From Lebetimonas sp. JH292 (GTDB lineage Bacteria; Campylobacterota; Campylobacteria; Campylobacterales; Nautiliaceae), in NCBI RefSeq assembly GCF_000523275.1, contig NZ_ATHQ01000002.1:1-64000 (forward strand): DNA of 64,000 bases, in the 5' to 3' direction. The notes under the pieces are model-generated. The model was not told the origin of the DNA. It worked only from the letters and a program-made list of their open reading frames with translations, and ran no database searches. Position 1 is the stretch's first letter; each line of letters starts with the position of its first letter. A program made the translations under genes and the position numbers. Positions 37,022 to 45,802 of the stretch are shown in pieces.

Positions 37022-38212
37022 ATGGCACATATAAGTTTTGAAGAGTCACAAAGAATTTTAAAAGAGAATTTACCAGAAGTTAAAGATATTGAAAAAGTTT
37101 TTTTGGATAACGCCCTGAATAGAATTTTAGCCCAAGATATAGTAGCAAAATATGACAATCCTTATATGCCGACCGCTTCTATGGACGGGTATGCAATAAA
37201 ATATGACGACATCGACAAAGAAATAAAAATAATAGGCAAAAACCCTGCCGGAAGTTTTGAATTTAATAAAATAAGTAACGGCGAAACCGTTAAAACATTT
37301 ACAGGTTCGTTTATGCCGGAAGGGAGTGATACTCTTGTCCCTATTGAAAATGTTGAAGTTATAAATGACAGATTAATAATAAAAGAAAAAGTTGAAAAAG
37401 GGTATTCAGTGAGACCTGTGGGGGAGGATTTTAAAAAAGGGGAAATTTTATTAAAAAAAGGGACTATAATAAAAGCCGGTGAAATTGGCGTTTTGGCAAG
37501 TTTAGGAATAAGCAGCGTATATGTGGTAAGAAAACCTGTTGTTTCAATTATTACCACCGGGGAGGAAATTGCAGATATTAATGATGAAGTAAGGCTTGGG
37601 CAAATCAGAAGCTCCAATAATTATACCCTGAATGCTCTTGCACGAAGTTTGGGGTATGAATCTCATAATTTGGGAATTGCTGGGGATAAAAAAAATGAAA
37701 TAAAAGAAAAAATTTTAAATGCGCTTGATTCAAGTGATATTGTTGTTACCACGGGGGGTGTCAGTGTGGGGGATTTTGATTTTGTAAAAGAAGTTACGGG
37801 TGAATTTGATGTTTTGTTTCACGGGGTCAATATAAAGCCTGGCCAGTGGATTATGGTGGCAAGGGCCGGCAGTAAATATATAGTTTCGCTTCCAGGGTTT
37901 CCATACAGTTCGTTTGTTACGTTTCTTTTGTATGTTGCTCCTATTGCCGACAGTTTTGAAAATAAAAAATCTGTTGAATTCTTAAGTGCAACTCTAAGGG
38001 ATGATTTTAAAAAGGTTTTTAAAAAAACACAGTTTGTTGCTGTGAATTTATCTTTTGAAAATGGTAAATATATTGTAGATATTAGAGGTAAAAAAAGCGG
38101 CAGCAGTGCCATTTTGACCAATCTTATAACAACAAAGGCCCTGATGTGGCTTGATGAGGGGCTTTATGAATTAAAAGCGGGAAGCGAAGTTAGAATTATT
38201 AAATTTTATTAA
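37022..38212 (+). CDS. moeA: Molybdopterin molybdenumtransferase
   Basis: MoeA inserts molybdate into adenylated molybdopterin. The 396-residue protein has TASMDGYAIK near residue 50, the domain III nucleotide pattern TTGGVSVGDFDFVK, and GKKSGSSAILTNL near the end. AGGAG precedes the ATG. It follows moaD and moaE, so this is a compact cofactor cluster. Other moa genes are outside the window. A molybdenum enzyme such as a periplasmic nitrate reductase or formate dehydrogenase is implied but not present here. Confidence 0.95.
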   Translation: MAHISFEESQRILKENLPEVKDIEKVFLDNALNRILAQDIVAKYDNPYMPTASMDGYAIKYDDIDKEIKIIGKNPAGSFEFNKISNGETVKTFTGSFMPEGSDTLVPIENVEVINDRLIIKEKVEKGYSVRPVGEDFKKGEILLKKGTIIKAGEIGVLASLGISSVYVVRKPVVSIITTGEEIADINDEVRLGQIRSSNNYTLNALARSLGYESHNLGIAGDKKNEIKEKILNALDSSDIVVTTGGVSVGDFDFVKEVTGEFDVLFHGVNIKPGQWIMVARAGSKYIVSLPGFPYSSFVTFLLYVAPIADSFENKKSVEFLSATLRDDFKKVFKKTQFVAVNLSFENGKYIVDIRGKKSGSSAILTNLITTKALMWLDEGLYELKAGSEVRIIKFY

Positions 38213-38223
38213 AAAGGATTTAA

Positions 38224-39336
38224 ATGATAAAAACTCCGGCTTATATAATAGAAGAAGAAAAATTAGAAAACAATTTAAAAATACTTGAATATGTACAAAA
38301 ACAGGCAAATTGTAAAATACTTTTGGCTCTTAAAGGATATGCCGCATGGTCTACATTTGATTTATTGGAAAAATATTTAAGCGGAGCTACCGCGAGCGGT
38401 CTTTGGGAAGCAAAGCTTGGGAATATGAAACCCTGGGAAGTTCATACCTACTCACCAGCATATAAAGAAGATGAAATAGATGAAATAGCCGATATTTCCC
38501 ATACAGTTGTTTTTAATTCATTTAATCAGCTTGAAAGATTTGAAAACAGGGTTAAGGATAAAGCTTTAATAGGGCTTAGGATAAATCCCGGTGTTTCAAG
38601 CGCCCCTGTGGCGCTTTACGACCCTTGTGCCCCTTTTAGCCGTCTTGGAATTACAAAGGAAAATTTTAAAGCAAATAAATTAAAAAATATAAGCGGTCTG
38701 CATTTTCATGCTCTCTGCGAGCAGTTAGACACTGCTTTGGAGAAAACTCTTGAAGGGTTTGAGAACAATTTCGGTGAATACATTAAAGATATGGAATGGG
38801 TAAATTTTGGTGGGGGTCATCATATTACAAGAAAAGAATATAATGTTGAAAATTTAATAAAATTAATTAAGGAATTTAAAAACCGTTATCCTAATATCAA
38901 AGATGTTTATCTCGAACCGGGCGAAGCGGTAGGGCTAAATGCAGGATATCTTGAAACAGAGGTGCTTGATATAATTGATAACGGAATGAAAATAGCAATT
39001 CTTGACACTTCGGCGGAAGCCCATATGCCTGATGTCCTTGCTATGCCTTACCGCCCGGAAGTTAGAGGCGCTGGAAAAGGGGGTGAGAAAAAATATACTT
39101 ACAGGTTTGGTGGAGTTACATGTTTGGCCGGCGATGTCATAGGAGATTATAGCTTTGATGAGCCTCTAAAAGTAGGAGATAGGGTTATATTTGAAGATAT
39201 GGCAATTTATACTTATGTGAAAAACACTGCATTTAACGGGGTAAGACTTCCTTCAATTGTAATAAAAAGAAAAAATGGAGAGTTTTTTGTATCCCGTGAA
39301 TTTCATTACGAGGATTTCAGGGATAGGCTCAGTTGA
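38224..39336 (+). CDS. nspC: Carboxynorspermidine/carboxyspermidine decarboxylase
   Basis: PLP enzyme that decarboxylates carboxy(nor)spermidine, the last step of the alternative spermidine route common in Campylobacterota. The 370-residue protein starts IKTPAYIIEEEKLENNL and has LLALKGYAAWSTFDLL with the PLP Lys, GATASGLWEAKLG, NFGGGHHITR and the late TYRFGGVTCLAGDVIGDY with the active Cys. The partner dehydrogenase is not in the window. With agmatine deiminase nearby it suggests arginine-to-putrescine-to-spermidine synthesis. Confidence 0.94.
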   Translation: MIKTPAYIIEEEKLENNLKILEYVQKQANCKILLALKGYAAWSTFDLLEKYLSGATASGLWEAKLGNMKPWEVHTYSPAYKEDEIDEIADISHTVVFNSFNQLERFENRVKDKALIGLRINPGVSSAPVALYDPCAPFSRLGITKENFKANKLKNISGLHFHALCEQLDTALEKTLEGFENNFGEYIKDMEWVNFGGGHHITRKEYNVENLIKLIKEFKNRYPNIKDVYLEPGEAVGLNAGYLETEVLDIIDNGMKIAILDTSAEAHMPDVLAMPYRPEVRGAGKGGEKKYTYRFGGVTCLAGDVIGDYSFDEPLKVGDRVIFEDMAIYTYVKNTAFNGVRLPSIVIKRKNGEFFVSREFHYEDFRDRLS

Positions 39337-39393
39337 TTTTTTAATAAATAATTAATATAATTTTTAAGTCATAAAAAATTAAAGGAGAAAGAG

Positions 39394-39546
39394 ATGAAAG
39401 GAAAAGTGTTAGATTTTAATCTTCAGGAGGGAAAAGGTGTAATAAGCGGAGATGACGGCAAAAGATATGAATTTGAAATAAAAGAGTGGAAAGAACAGAC
39501 TCCTCCGCAAAAAAACGATACTGTGGATTTTGAAGTAAATGAAGAA
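39394..39546 (+). repeat. Coding direct repeat, unit 1 (second unit 39850-40002)
   Basis: The 153 bases from each ATG through codon 51 differ at only six positions. Beyond codon 51 the two genes are unrelated. Confidence 0.9.
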
Positions 39547-39846
39547 GGCAGGGCTGTAGGAATTTATTATGATTTGGAAAATTCTCCTTCATCAGGTGAA
39601 AAAAGTAAAATAGTTGCATTTTTATTGGCTTTCTTTTTAGGAGGTTTTGGAATACACAAATTTTATTTGGGATGTAATAAAGAAGGCATAATAATGTTGG
39701 TTGTTTTTCTTGTGGGTATTTTTTTAGCGGGAATTCCTTCTTTTGTAATTGCGGTAATTGCATTTATTGAATCATTAATATATATATTTAAATCTGATAA
39801 AGATTTTGAAGAAATTTATGTTAAAAATAAACGATGCTGGTTTTAA
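39394..39846 (+). CDS. TM2-domain membrane protein with N-terminal cold-shock-like domain
   Basis: Residues 1 to about 60 form a small beta-rich, cold-shock/S1-like domain (GKVLDFNLQEGKGVISGDDG). Residues about 70-135 are a TM2 domain: KSKIVAFLLAFFLGGFGIHKFYLG, then a second helix. The 150-residue protein is probably an inner-membrane protein with the N-terminal domain in the cytosol. The first 51 codons are duplicated at the start of the next gene with six base differences. AAAGGAG precedes the ATG. Function unknown. Confidence 0.75.
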   Translation: MKGKVLDFNLQEGKGVISGDDGKRYEFEIKEWKEQTPPQKNDTVDFEVNEEGRAVGIYYDLENSPSSGEKSKIVAFLLAFFLGGFGIHKFYLGCNKEGIIMLVVFLVGIFLAGIPSFVIAVIAFIESLIYIFKSDKDFEEIYVKNKRCWF

Positions 39847-39849
39847 TAA

Positions 39850-40593
39850 ATGAAAGGAAAAGTGTTAGATTTTAATTTTCAGGAGGGGAAAGGTATAATA
39901 AGCGGGGATGACGACAAAAGATACGAATTTGAAATAAAAGAGTGGAAAGAACAGACTCCTCCGCAAAAAAACGATACTGTGGATTTTGAAGTAAATGAAG
40001 AAAAAGCACTAAAAATTTATCTGTTGGAAACTCCGGATAAAAAAATAAAAGAAAATATTAAAACATTTGGAGGCAGCGGGGGAGTATTGCTGCTGATAGC
40101 CGGATTTTTTTCACCCATTCCACATATAGGGGCGGCTATTTCTTTGCTTGCGAGTGTGGTCGGGTTTATACTGATGGCTATTGCAATCAAGCAGCTTTCC
40201 GAATTTAAAAAAGATGAAAAAGCTTTTAAAAATTTTATAATAGCAACAGTGCTTTATTTTGTAAATTCTTTTCTGTTTTTATTTTTGATACTCGGTTTTA
40301 TTATTGCAATAATTGCCGGAAGCGACAATTCTTCCGATGAAATGACTTCCGTTTTGGTTTTTGTCTCAATAATAGGAATTGTGTTATATATTTTGGGTAT
40401 AGTTAGTTCGCTGTTTTTTAAAAAATGTTTTAATTCTTTAAGCAAAATAACAAATGAAAAAATGTTTTCAACGGGTGGAAATCTTATTTTTATCGGAAGT
40501 TTTTTAACAATAATACTTGTTGGTTTTATAATTATATTAATAGGCTGGATTTTTGTTACCGTGGGATTTTTTTCTTTAAATTCAAACAGTTAA
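39850..40593 (+). CDS. DUF996-type membrane protein with the same N-terminal domain
   Basis: The 247-residue protein begins with the same cold-shock-like domain (GKVLDFNFQEGKGIISGDDD), then continues into about five hydrophobic helices. The helical part (GGSGGVLLLIAGFFSPIPHIG, FILMAIAIKQLSEFKKDEKAF) resembles DUF996. It begins three bases after the previous stop with no separate promoter. Two different membrane modules thus carry a near-identical N-terminal domain, which points to recent duplication or gene conversion. Confidence 0.72.
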   Translation: MKGKVLDFNFQEGKGIISGDDDKRYEFEIKEWKEQTPPQKNDTVDFEVNEEKALKIYLLETPDKKIKENIKTFGGSGGVLLLIAGFFSPIPHIGAAISLLASVVGFILMAIAIKQLSEFKKDEKAFKNFIIATVLYFVNSFLFLFLILGFIIAIIAGSDNSSDEMTSVLVFVSIIGIVLYILGIVSSLFFKKCFNSLSKITNEKMFSTGGNLIFIGSFLTIILVGFIIILIGWIFVTVGFFSLNSNS

Positions 40594-40594
40594 T

Positions 40595-40623
40595 TTGACT
40601 TTTTTTCTTTTCATAAATATAAT
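40595..40623 (+). promoter_or_regulatory. Promoter of topA
   Basis: TTGACT (40595-40600), 17-base spacer, TATAAT (40618-40623). It is 21 bases before the TTG start, leaving a very short leader that contains the AAAAAAGG ribosome-binding site. Confidence 0.75.
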
Positions 40624-40644
40624 TGCGGCTAAAAAAGGCCTGTA

Positions 40645-42822
40645 TTGAGTAAGAATTTGATAATAGTAGAATCTCCCGCAAAAGCAAAAACAATTAAAAA
40701 TTTTTTAGGTAAAAATTATGAAGTTGTGGCGAGTAAAGGGCATATAAGGGATTTGCCCAAAACTTCTTTTGGTATAAAAATAGAAGATGATAAATTTTTT
40801 CCTCAGTATCGCGTTACCAAAGACCATCAGGATATTGCAAAAAAACTGAAAGAACTTGCAAAAAAATCAGAAAATATCTATATAGCCACTGATGAAGACA
40901 GAGAAGGTGAGGCGATAGGGTTTCACATAGCAAACGTAATAGGCAAAAATCCGGAAGAACTTCCTAGAATTGTGTTTCATGAAATTACAAAAACCGCTAT
41001 AAAAAATGCATTAAAAACACCAAAAAAGCTTGATATTAACAGAGTAAACGCCCAGCAGGCAAGAAGACTTCTTGATCGGATTGTGGGTTATAAACTCTCA
41101 CCCCTACTTAATAAAAAAATTCAAAAAGGTTTAAGCGCCGGCAGGGTTCAAAGTTCTGCTCTTAAACTTATAGTGGACAGAGAAAGGGAAATCAAAGCGT
41201 TTGTTCCTCAGGAATACTGGAGTATAGAAGGTGTTTTTAAAAACAAGGCCGGAAGTTTAATTAAATATAACGGCAAAAAACTTGATAAATTTGATATAAA
41301 AACAAAAGATGAAGCGGGAAAAATTGTAAATGAATTAAAACCTCTTGAATATACAGTAACTAAAATAGAAAAGAAAAAAACAAAAGTAAAATCCCCAGCT
41401 CCTTTTATGACTTCAACACTTCAGCAGGTTGCAAGCAGCGAGCTCGGATTTGGCCCGAGAAGAACAATGCAGATAGCGCAAAAACTTTATGAAGGTGTTA
41501 AAACCCCTGTGGGCGAGACTGGTATTATCACCTATATGAGAACTGACAGTTTAAATATTGCAAAAGAAGCCCAGGATGGGGCAGTGAAATTTATAAAAGA
41601 AAATATAGGTGAAAATTATGCCCAGGCTAAAACATACAAAACTAAATCATCAGGTGCCCAAGAAGCACATGAAGCAATAAGACCGGTTGATGTGAGACTG
41701 ACTCCGGAGGATTTAAAAAACTATTTAACTAAAGATGAATTAAAATCATATACTTTGATTTATAACAGATTTTTGGCATCTCAGATGAAAGATGCCGAAT
41801 ATGAAACTCAAAATATTTATATTTCCAATGAATTAGGTGAATTTAAAATAAGCGGTAAAAAACTGATTTTTGACGGATTTTATAAAGTTTACGGAAAACC
41901 GAGCGCAGATGAATTATTACCTGAATTCAGTAAAGGCGAAAAATTAAAACCGGATGATGTAAAAGCAACCCAGCATTTTACAAAACCGCCTGAAAGATAC
42001 ACGGAGGCAAGTCTTATTAAAAAACTCGAATCTCTTGGAATCGGAAGGCCTTCCACTTACGCCCCGACCGTCACTTTGCTTCAAAACAGAAATTATGTTG
42101 AGGTAAAAGATAAAAAACTTTTTCCGACAGAAATTGCCTTTAATGTTATTGAAACGCTTGAAAAACATTTTCCAAATATAGTGGATGCGAATTTTACTGC
42201 GAATATGGAAGAAATGCTCGATAAAATTGCGGAAAACAAAAAAGACTGGCAGGAAGTGTTAAAAGAATTTTACAAACCTTTTATGGATATGATTGATAAA
42301 GGATATAAAGAAATCCCCTCACAAAAAATTGCAAAACCAATTGATGAGACATGCCCTTTATGCGGGGCGCCTCTTGTTATCAGAAAAGGGAGATTCGGAG
42401 AGTTTATAGCCTGCAGCAGCTACCCGAAATGTAAATATACAAGGCCATTGGAAGAAGAAAAAGTAAAAAAAGCCGATGTCAAATGTGACAAATGCGGGGC
42501 CGACATGGTTATTAAAAAAGGAAAAAACGGGGAGTTTTTGGCATGCAGCAATTATCCGAAATGTAAAAACACAAAACCGCTTAACCCTCCCGAAATTCTT
42601 GAAGATGTAAAATGCCCGGAATGTGGCGGGGATATAATAAAAAGAAAATCCCGTAGAGGCGAGTTTTACGGTTGCAGCAATTATCCGAAATGCAAATTTA
42701 TTTCCAAATATCGTCCCACCAATGAAAAATGTCCGGAATGCGGATATTTAATGGCCAAGCGTACATACAGGGGAAAAGAAGTACTTGAATGTATAAAATG
42801 CAAAACAAGGAAAGATATTTGA
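40645..42822 (+). CDS. topA: DNA topoisomerase I
   Basis: Relaxes negative supercoils through a 5'-phosphotyrosine intermediate. The 725-residue protein begins at TTG (AAAAAAGG upstream): SKNLIIVESPAKAKTIKNFLG. It has the Toprim acidic motif ATDEDREGEAIGFH and active Tyr297 in IITYMRTDS. The C-terminus has four Cys4 zinc ribbons (CPLCG...CSSYPKC, CDKCG...CSNYPKC, CPECG...CSNYPKC, CPECG...CIKC). Order topA then bioB nearby resembles Campylobacter. Confidence 0.97.
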   Translation: MSKNLIIVESPAKAKTIKNFLGKNYEVVASKGHIRDLPKTSFGIKIEDDKFFPQYRVTKDHQDIAKKLKELAKKSENIYIATDEDREGEAIGFHIANVIGKNPEELPRIVFHEITKTAIKNALKTPKKLDINRVNAQQARRLLDRIVGYKLSPLLNKKIQKGLSAGRVQSSALKLIVDREREIKAFVPQEYWSIEGVFKNKAGSLIKYNGKKLDKFDIKTKDEAGKIVNELKPLEYTVTKIEKKKTKVKSPAPFMTSTLQQVASSELGFGPRRTMQIAQKLYEGVKTPVGETGIITYMRTDSLNIAKEAQDGAVKFIKENIGENYAQAKTYKTKSSGAQEAHEAIRPVDVRLTPEDLKNYLTKDELKSYTLIYNRFLASQMKDAEYETQNIYISNELGEFKISGKKLIFDGFYKVYGKPSADELLPEFSKGEKLKPDDVKATQHFTKPPERYTEASLIKKLESLGIGRPSTYAPTVTLLQNRNYVEVKDKKLFPTEIAFNVIETLEKHFPNIVDANFTANMEEMLDKIAENKKDWQEVLKEFYKPFMDMIDKGYKEIPSQKIAKPIDETCPLCGAPLVIRKGRFGEFIACSSYPKCKYTRPLEEEKVKKADVKCDKCGADMVIKKGKNGEFLACSNYPKCKNTKPLNPPEILEDVKCPECGGDIIKRKSRRGEFYGCSNYPKCKFISKYRPTNEKCPECGYLMAKRTYRGKEVLECIKCKTRKDI

Positions 42823-43331
42823 AAATAGGTATTATTTCAGATACACATAAAAAACCGGGAAGGGCCAAAAAAGCAATAGATTTGCTTTTGAGCAAAAATA
42901 TAGAATTTATGCTTCATGCGGGAGATATTGTTAGAGTCGAAGTTTTGGAATATTTAGAAAAGAAAATCAGATATGTGGCTGTTCTTGGTAATAACGACCA
43001 CCATTTATACAGTGTAATTGATAAATATAATCTTGTAACAGAACCTTATTATTTTAAACTTGCAAACAAAACATGGAAATTAATGCATTATCCAAAATAT
43101 ATGTTTCCTTTGGAAACCGATATAATTGTTTACGGGCACACGCATGATGTGGATATAAGCTATAACGGTAAAAATTTGATTCTTAATCCGGGTGAAGTTT
43201 GTGCAAGAGACCACGGATTTTCTACATGTATGACTTTGGATATTGAGCCTCATAAATATATTGTAACGCTTTATTACAGAAAAGTTGGTGATAGTGAATG
43301 GAAAGAAAAGAAAAAAGAATTTATTTTTTAA
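42819..43331 (+). CDS. YfcE/MJ0936-type metallophosphodiesterase
   Basis: The 170-residue calcineurin-like phosphoesterase has all metal motifs: IISDTH, HAGDIV, LGNNDHH, MHYPKY (in place of the usual GH) and YGHTHD. Family members cleave phosphodiesters with Mn; the natural substrate is often unknown. I chose the TTG at 42819, which overlaps the topA stop (TTGA) and has AAGGAAAG upstream. A longer frame from 42789 would overlap the zinc-ribbon codons of topA. Confidence 0.88.
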   Translation: MKIGIISDTHKKPGRAKKAIDLLLSKNIEFMLHAGDIVRVEVLEYLEKKIRYVAVLGNNDHHLYSVIDKYNLVTEPYYFKLANKTWKLMHYPKYMFPLETDIIVYGHTHDVDISYNGKNLILNPGEVCARDHGFSTCMTLDIEPHKYIVTLYYRKVGDSEWKEKKKEFIF

Positions 43332-43357
43332 TGCTATAATTAATAAAAAGAAAAATT

Positions 43358-44386
43358 ATGGAATTAAGATTAATTGAAGCTGTTTTACCAAAAGAAAAAA
43401 AAGAAGATATACAAACCTTGCTTTCAAAAGAAAATATTGTCGATTTTTGGCGTGAAGAAATTGTTGAAGATAAAATTATTTTTCAAATTTTGGTAGATGC
43501 GATATTATCCGAAAAACTGATTGATAAGCTTTCAAGAAAATTTTCAAAAGACGAGAGATTTAGAATTGTCAGCATGGATGTAAAAACAACCCTTCCGCTC
43601 CCCCAGCAGGAAATTTCAAAAACCAAACACATAAGAGTAAGTATTCCGGAACTTTACAATGCCATTGTTTCATCGATTGAAATAAATTATATTTTTATAA
43701 CAATGATTGTTCTTTCAACAATAATTGCAGCATTTGGGCTTTATAAAAACAGCGGGGCAATTATAATCGGCGCCATGGTGATAGCCCCTTTGCTCTCTCC
43801 CAATATTGCCGTTTCGTTTGCCACGGTTTTAGGAGATTTGGAACTTGAAAAAAAAGGAATTGCGGCTTTTTTGATCGGCTGTTTTATTGCTCTGCTTTTA
43901 TCGGTTGCAATAGGGTTTTTTCTAAATATTGATGTTGACAATTTTGAAATAAAAAGCAGAATAGCTGTAAATTATCCTGATTTGATTATTGCTTTTGTTT
44001 CAGGGGTTGCCGGAACATTGGCGTTTACCACAGGTCAGATGATGGGACTTGTGGGTGTTATGGTTGCAATTTCCCTGCTTCCCCCTTTGGTTAACACGGG
44101 ATTATTAATATCTAACGGATATTTTTTATATGCAACAGGGAGTTTTTTACTTTTTTTGGCAAACTTTGCAAGTTTAAATCTTGCCGGTGTTTTGACATTT
44201 TTGTTTCAGGGTGTTAAACCGAGAAAATGGTGGGAAGAAAAAAAAGCAAAAGAGCATAGAATAAAAGCTATTATTTTATGGATGATTTTAATTTTTATTT
44301 TAATATTTGCAATTTTTGCGGAAAAAAAATTTTTGGCAAAGAAAAGACTGTTTCAGGAGAATAAAATATTTTATTTTAAAAAGTGA
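43358..44386 (+). CDS. DUF389 membrane protein
   Basis: The 342-residue protein has a soluble N-terminal part (about 1-100), followed by about six to seven hydrophobic helices including NSGAIIIGAMVIAPLLSPNIAV, the DUF389 core, and AISLLPPLVNTGLLIS. Function is unknown. The last codons (IFYFKK and stop, 44364-44386) lie in a 30-base repeat shared with the tRNA-Lys 3' end, so the original C-terminus may have been altered by an integration event. Confidence 0.85.
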   Translation: MELRLIEAVLPKEKKEDIQTLLSKENIVDFWREEIVEDKIIFQILVDAILSEKLIDKLSRKFSKDERFRIVSMDVKTTLPLPQQEISKTKHIRVSIPELYNAIVSSIEINYIFITMIVLSTIIAAFGLYKNSGAIIIGAMVIAPLLSPNIAVSFATVLGDLELEKKGIAAFLIGCFIALLLSVAIGFFLNIDVDNFEIKSRIAVNYPDLIIAFVSGVAGTLAFTTGQMMGLVGVMVAISLLPPLVNTGLLISNGYFLYATGSFLLFLANFASLNLAGVLTFLFQGVKPRKWWEEKKAKEHRIKAIILWMILIFILIFAIFAEKKFLAKKRLFQENKIFYFKK

Positions 44387-44393
44387 CCCGTGT
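44364..44393. repeat. 30-bp direct repeat, distal copy (attachment-site-like)
   Basis: Identical over 30 bases to 44847-44876. It contains the last bases of tRNA-Lys (antisense GTGACCCGTGT). It marks the far end of a 483-base segment downstream of the tRNA. Confidence 0.85.
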
Positions 44394-44420
44394 ATCTACT
44401 GTTATAATTGTTCTGATTAT

Positions 44421-44618
44421 TTAGGTATTAGGCTTGATAAAGAATTAGAGAATAAACTTGAAACAATAGTAAAGCAGACTAAAAAATCAAAAAGTTTTTT
44501 TATCAGGGAGGCTTTAAAAGAATATCTTCAAAAGTTAGAAGATGAAGAGATTTTAAAAATAGAGTATCTTATGAAAAATCCGGGGGATAAAAGAATTAAA
44601 AGCCATTCAAAAGGTTAA
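44421..44618 (+). pseudogene. Ribbon-helix-helix antitoxin-like fragment
   Basis: The frame reads LGIRLDKELENKLETIV, KQTKKSKSFFIREALKEYLQKLEDEEIL and ends in a basic tail. This is a CopG/RelB-type ribbon-helix-helix domain as in antitoxins. No start codon lies at the expected place; upstream codons come from the direct repeat. A linked toxin gene is not intact. It lies inside the 483-base segment bounded by the 30-bp repeats. Confidence 0.7.
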
Positions 44619-44846
44619 AAGTGAAAATATTCTTATTGATTTATTAGATGGAAAAAGAGAAAAATTGACTTTTTTAGAACTCATTTAGAATATTATTTAT
44701 ATACCAGTTGCGATATATTTAACCACAATTAATTCTATAACTCCTATAAAGTAATAAAGAAGCCAAACAAGCCATTGATTTAATGAATGAAGATAAAAAA
44801 TTTAAAGACTTTGAAGAAAAAACTAAAATCGGATTATATGATATTG
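44619..44846 (+). other. Remnant DNA inside the tRNA-Lys scar
   Basis: Short coding traces only: ENILIDLLDGKREKLTFLELI, then QAIDLMNEDKKFKDFEEKTKIGLYDIE running into IFYFKK and stop in the second direct repeat. No integrase, no complete gene and no promoter could be identified. Confidence 0.55.
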
Positions 44847-44876
44847 AAATATTTTATTTTAAAAAGTGACCCGTGT
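44847..44876. repeat. 30-bp direct repeat, tRNA-proximal copy (attachment-site-like)
   Basis: Second copy, overlapping the 3' end of the minus-strand tRNA-Lys by ten bases. It is the usual geometry for integration into a tRNA 3' end. Confidence 0.85.
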
Positions 44877-44939
44877 GGGAATCGAACCCACAACCCTCGG
44901 ATTAAGAGTCCGATGCTCTGCCAGTTGAGCTAACGAGTC
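44867..44939 (-). tRNA. tRNA-Lys (CTT), CCA not encoded
   Basis: Acceptor GACTCGT/ACGGGTC with one G-T pair, anticodon stem TCGGA/TCCGA around CTCTTAA (anticodon CTT), and T-arm GGGTTCGATTCCC. After the discriminator A the sequence is CTTTTTA, so CCA must be added by tRNA nucleotidyltransferase. The other five tRNAs in this window encode CCA. Confidence 0.93.
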
Positions 44940-44971
44940 GTGTGGTATAATTATATCAAAAAAGAAGGTTT

Positions 44972-45802
44972 ATGGATAAAGTATATTTATGTGCTATATC
45001 AAATATTAGAAGCGGGGCGTGCAGGGAAGACTGCAGATTTTGTACCCAGAGTGTCAAATGGGGTGCTAATATAAACAGATACAGGGAAAAAAGTATTAAA
45101 ACTATTGTTTATGAGGCAAAACTTGCAAAAAAAAACCGGGCAAGCGGATTTTGTCTTGTTACAAGCGGGAAAGGTCTTGATGACAAAACACTTGAATATG
45201 TAGGCAGGGCAAGTAAGGCAATACTCAAAGAAGTGGATATAACTATTATTGCATGCAACGGAATTGCAAGCAAAGTTGCATTAAAGGAACTTAAAAACTG
45301 CGGTATAAAAATTTATAACCACAATCTTGAAACAAGTCAGGAATATTATCCTAAAATCTGTTCAACCCACAGCTGGGATGAAAGATTTAAAACATGTGAA
45401 AATATAAAATCAGTGGGTCTTGGACTTTGCTGCGGAGGAATTTTTGGAATGGGAGAAAGTGAAGAGGATAGAATAAGTCTTATTAATTCACTAAAAAAAC
45501 TTAATCCTGAAGGAATACCGATAAACTTTTTTATAGAAAATCCAAAACTGCCTCTAAAAGCAACCCACACAAAAGAATTTGCAGTTAATATAATTAAAAA
45601 AATAAGGAGCGAATTTCCAAATTCCATTGTAATGATGGCGGGAGGCCGGGAAATTGTATTTAAAGAGACTTGGATTGAAGGAATAAAAGTAGGTGCTAAC
45701 TCTATAGTTATCGGGGATTATCTGACAACAAAAGGCGAGAGACCCGACAGGGATATAGAAATATTAAAAAAAGAAAATATAGAGATAGCAAATGCATGCT
45801 GA
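44972..45802 (+). CDS. bioB: Biotin synthase
   Basis: Radical-SAM enzyme that inserts sulfur into dethiobiotin. The 276-residue protein has the cluster motif CREDCRFC, then the second-cluster residues in NHNLETS and the late MMAGGREIV. It is shorter than E. coli BioB (346), as is usual in this group. AAGAAGG precedes the ATG. It overlaps the antiporter gene by 11 bases. A second biotin gene, bioF, is at 54332-55409. Confidence 0.94.
   Translation: MDKVYLCAISNIRSGACREDCRFCTQSVKWGANINRYREKSIKTIVYEAKLAKKNRASGFCLVTSGKGLDDKTLEYVGRASKAILKEVDITIIACNGIASKVALKELKNCGIKIYNHNLETSQEYYPKICSTHSWDERFKTCENIKSVGLGLCCGGIFGMGESEEDRISLINSLKKLNPEGIPINFFIENPKLPLKATHTKEFAVNIIKKIRSEFPNSIVMMAGGREIVFKETWIEGIKVGANSIVIGDYLTTKGERPDRDIEILKKENIEIANAC

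Noticed and set aside
44307-44420. Longer start for the ribbon-helix-helix fragment
   Set aside because: Upstream codons are out-of-frame DUF389 and direct-repeat sequence.
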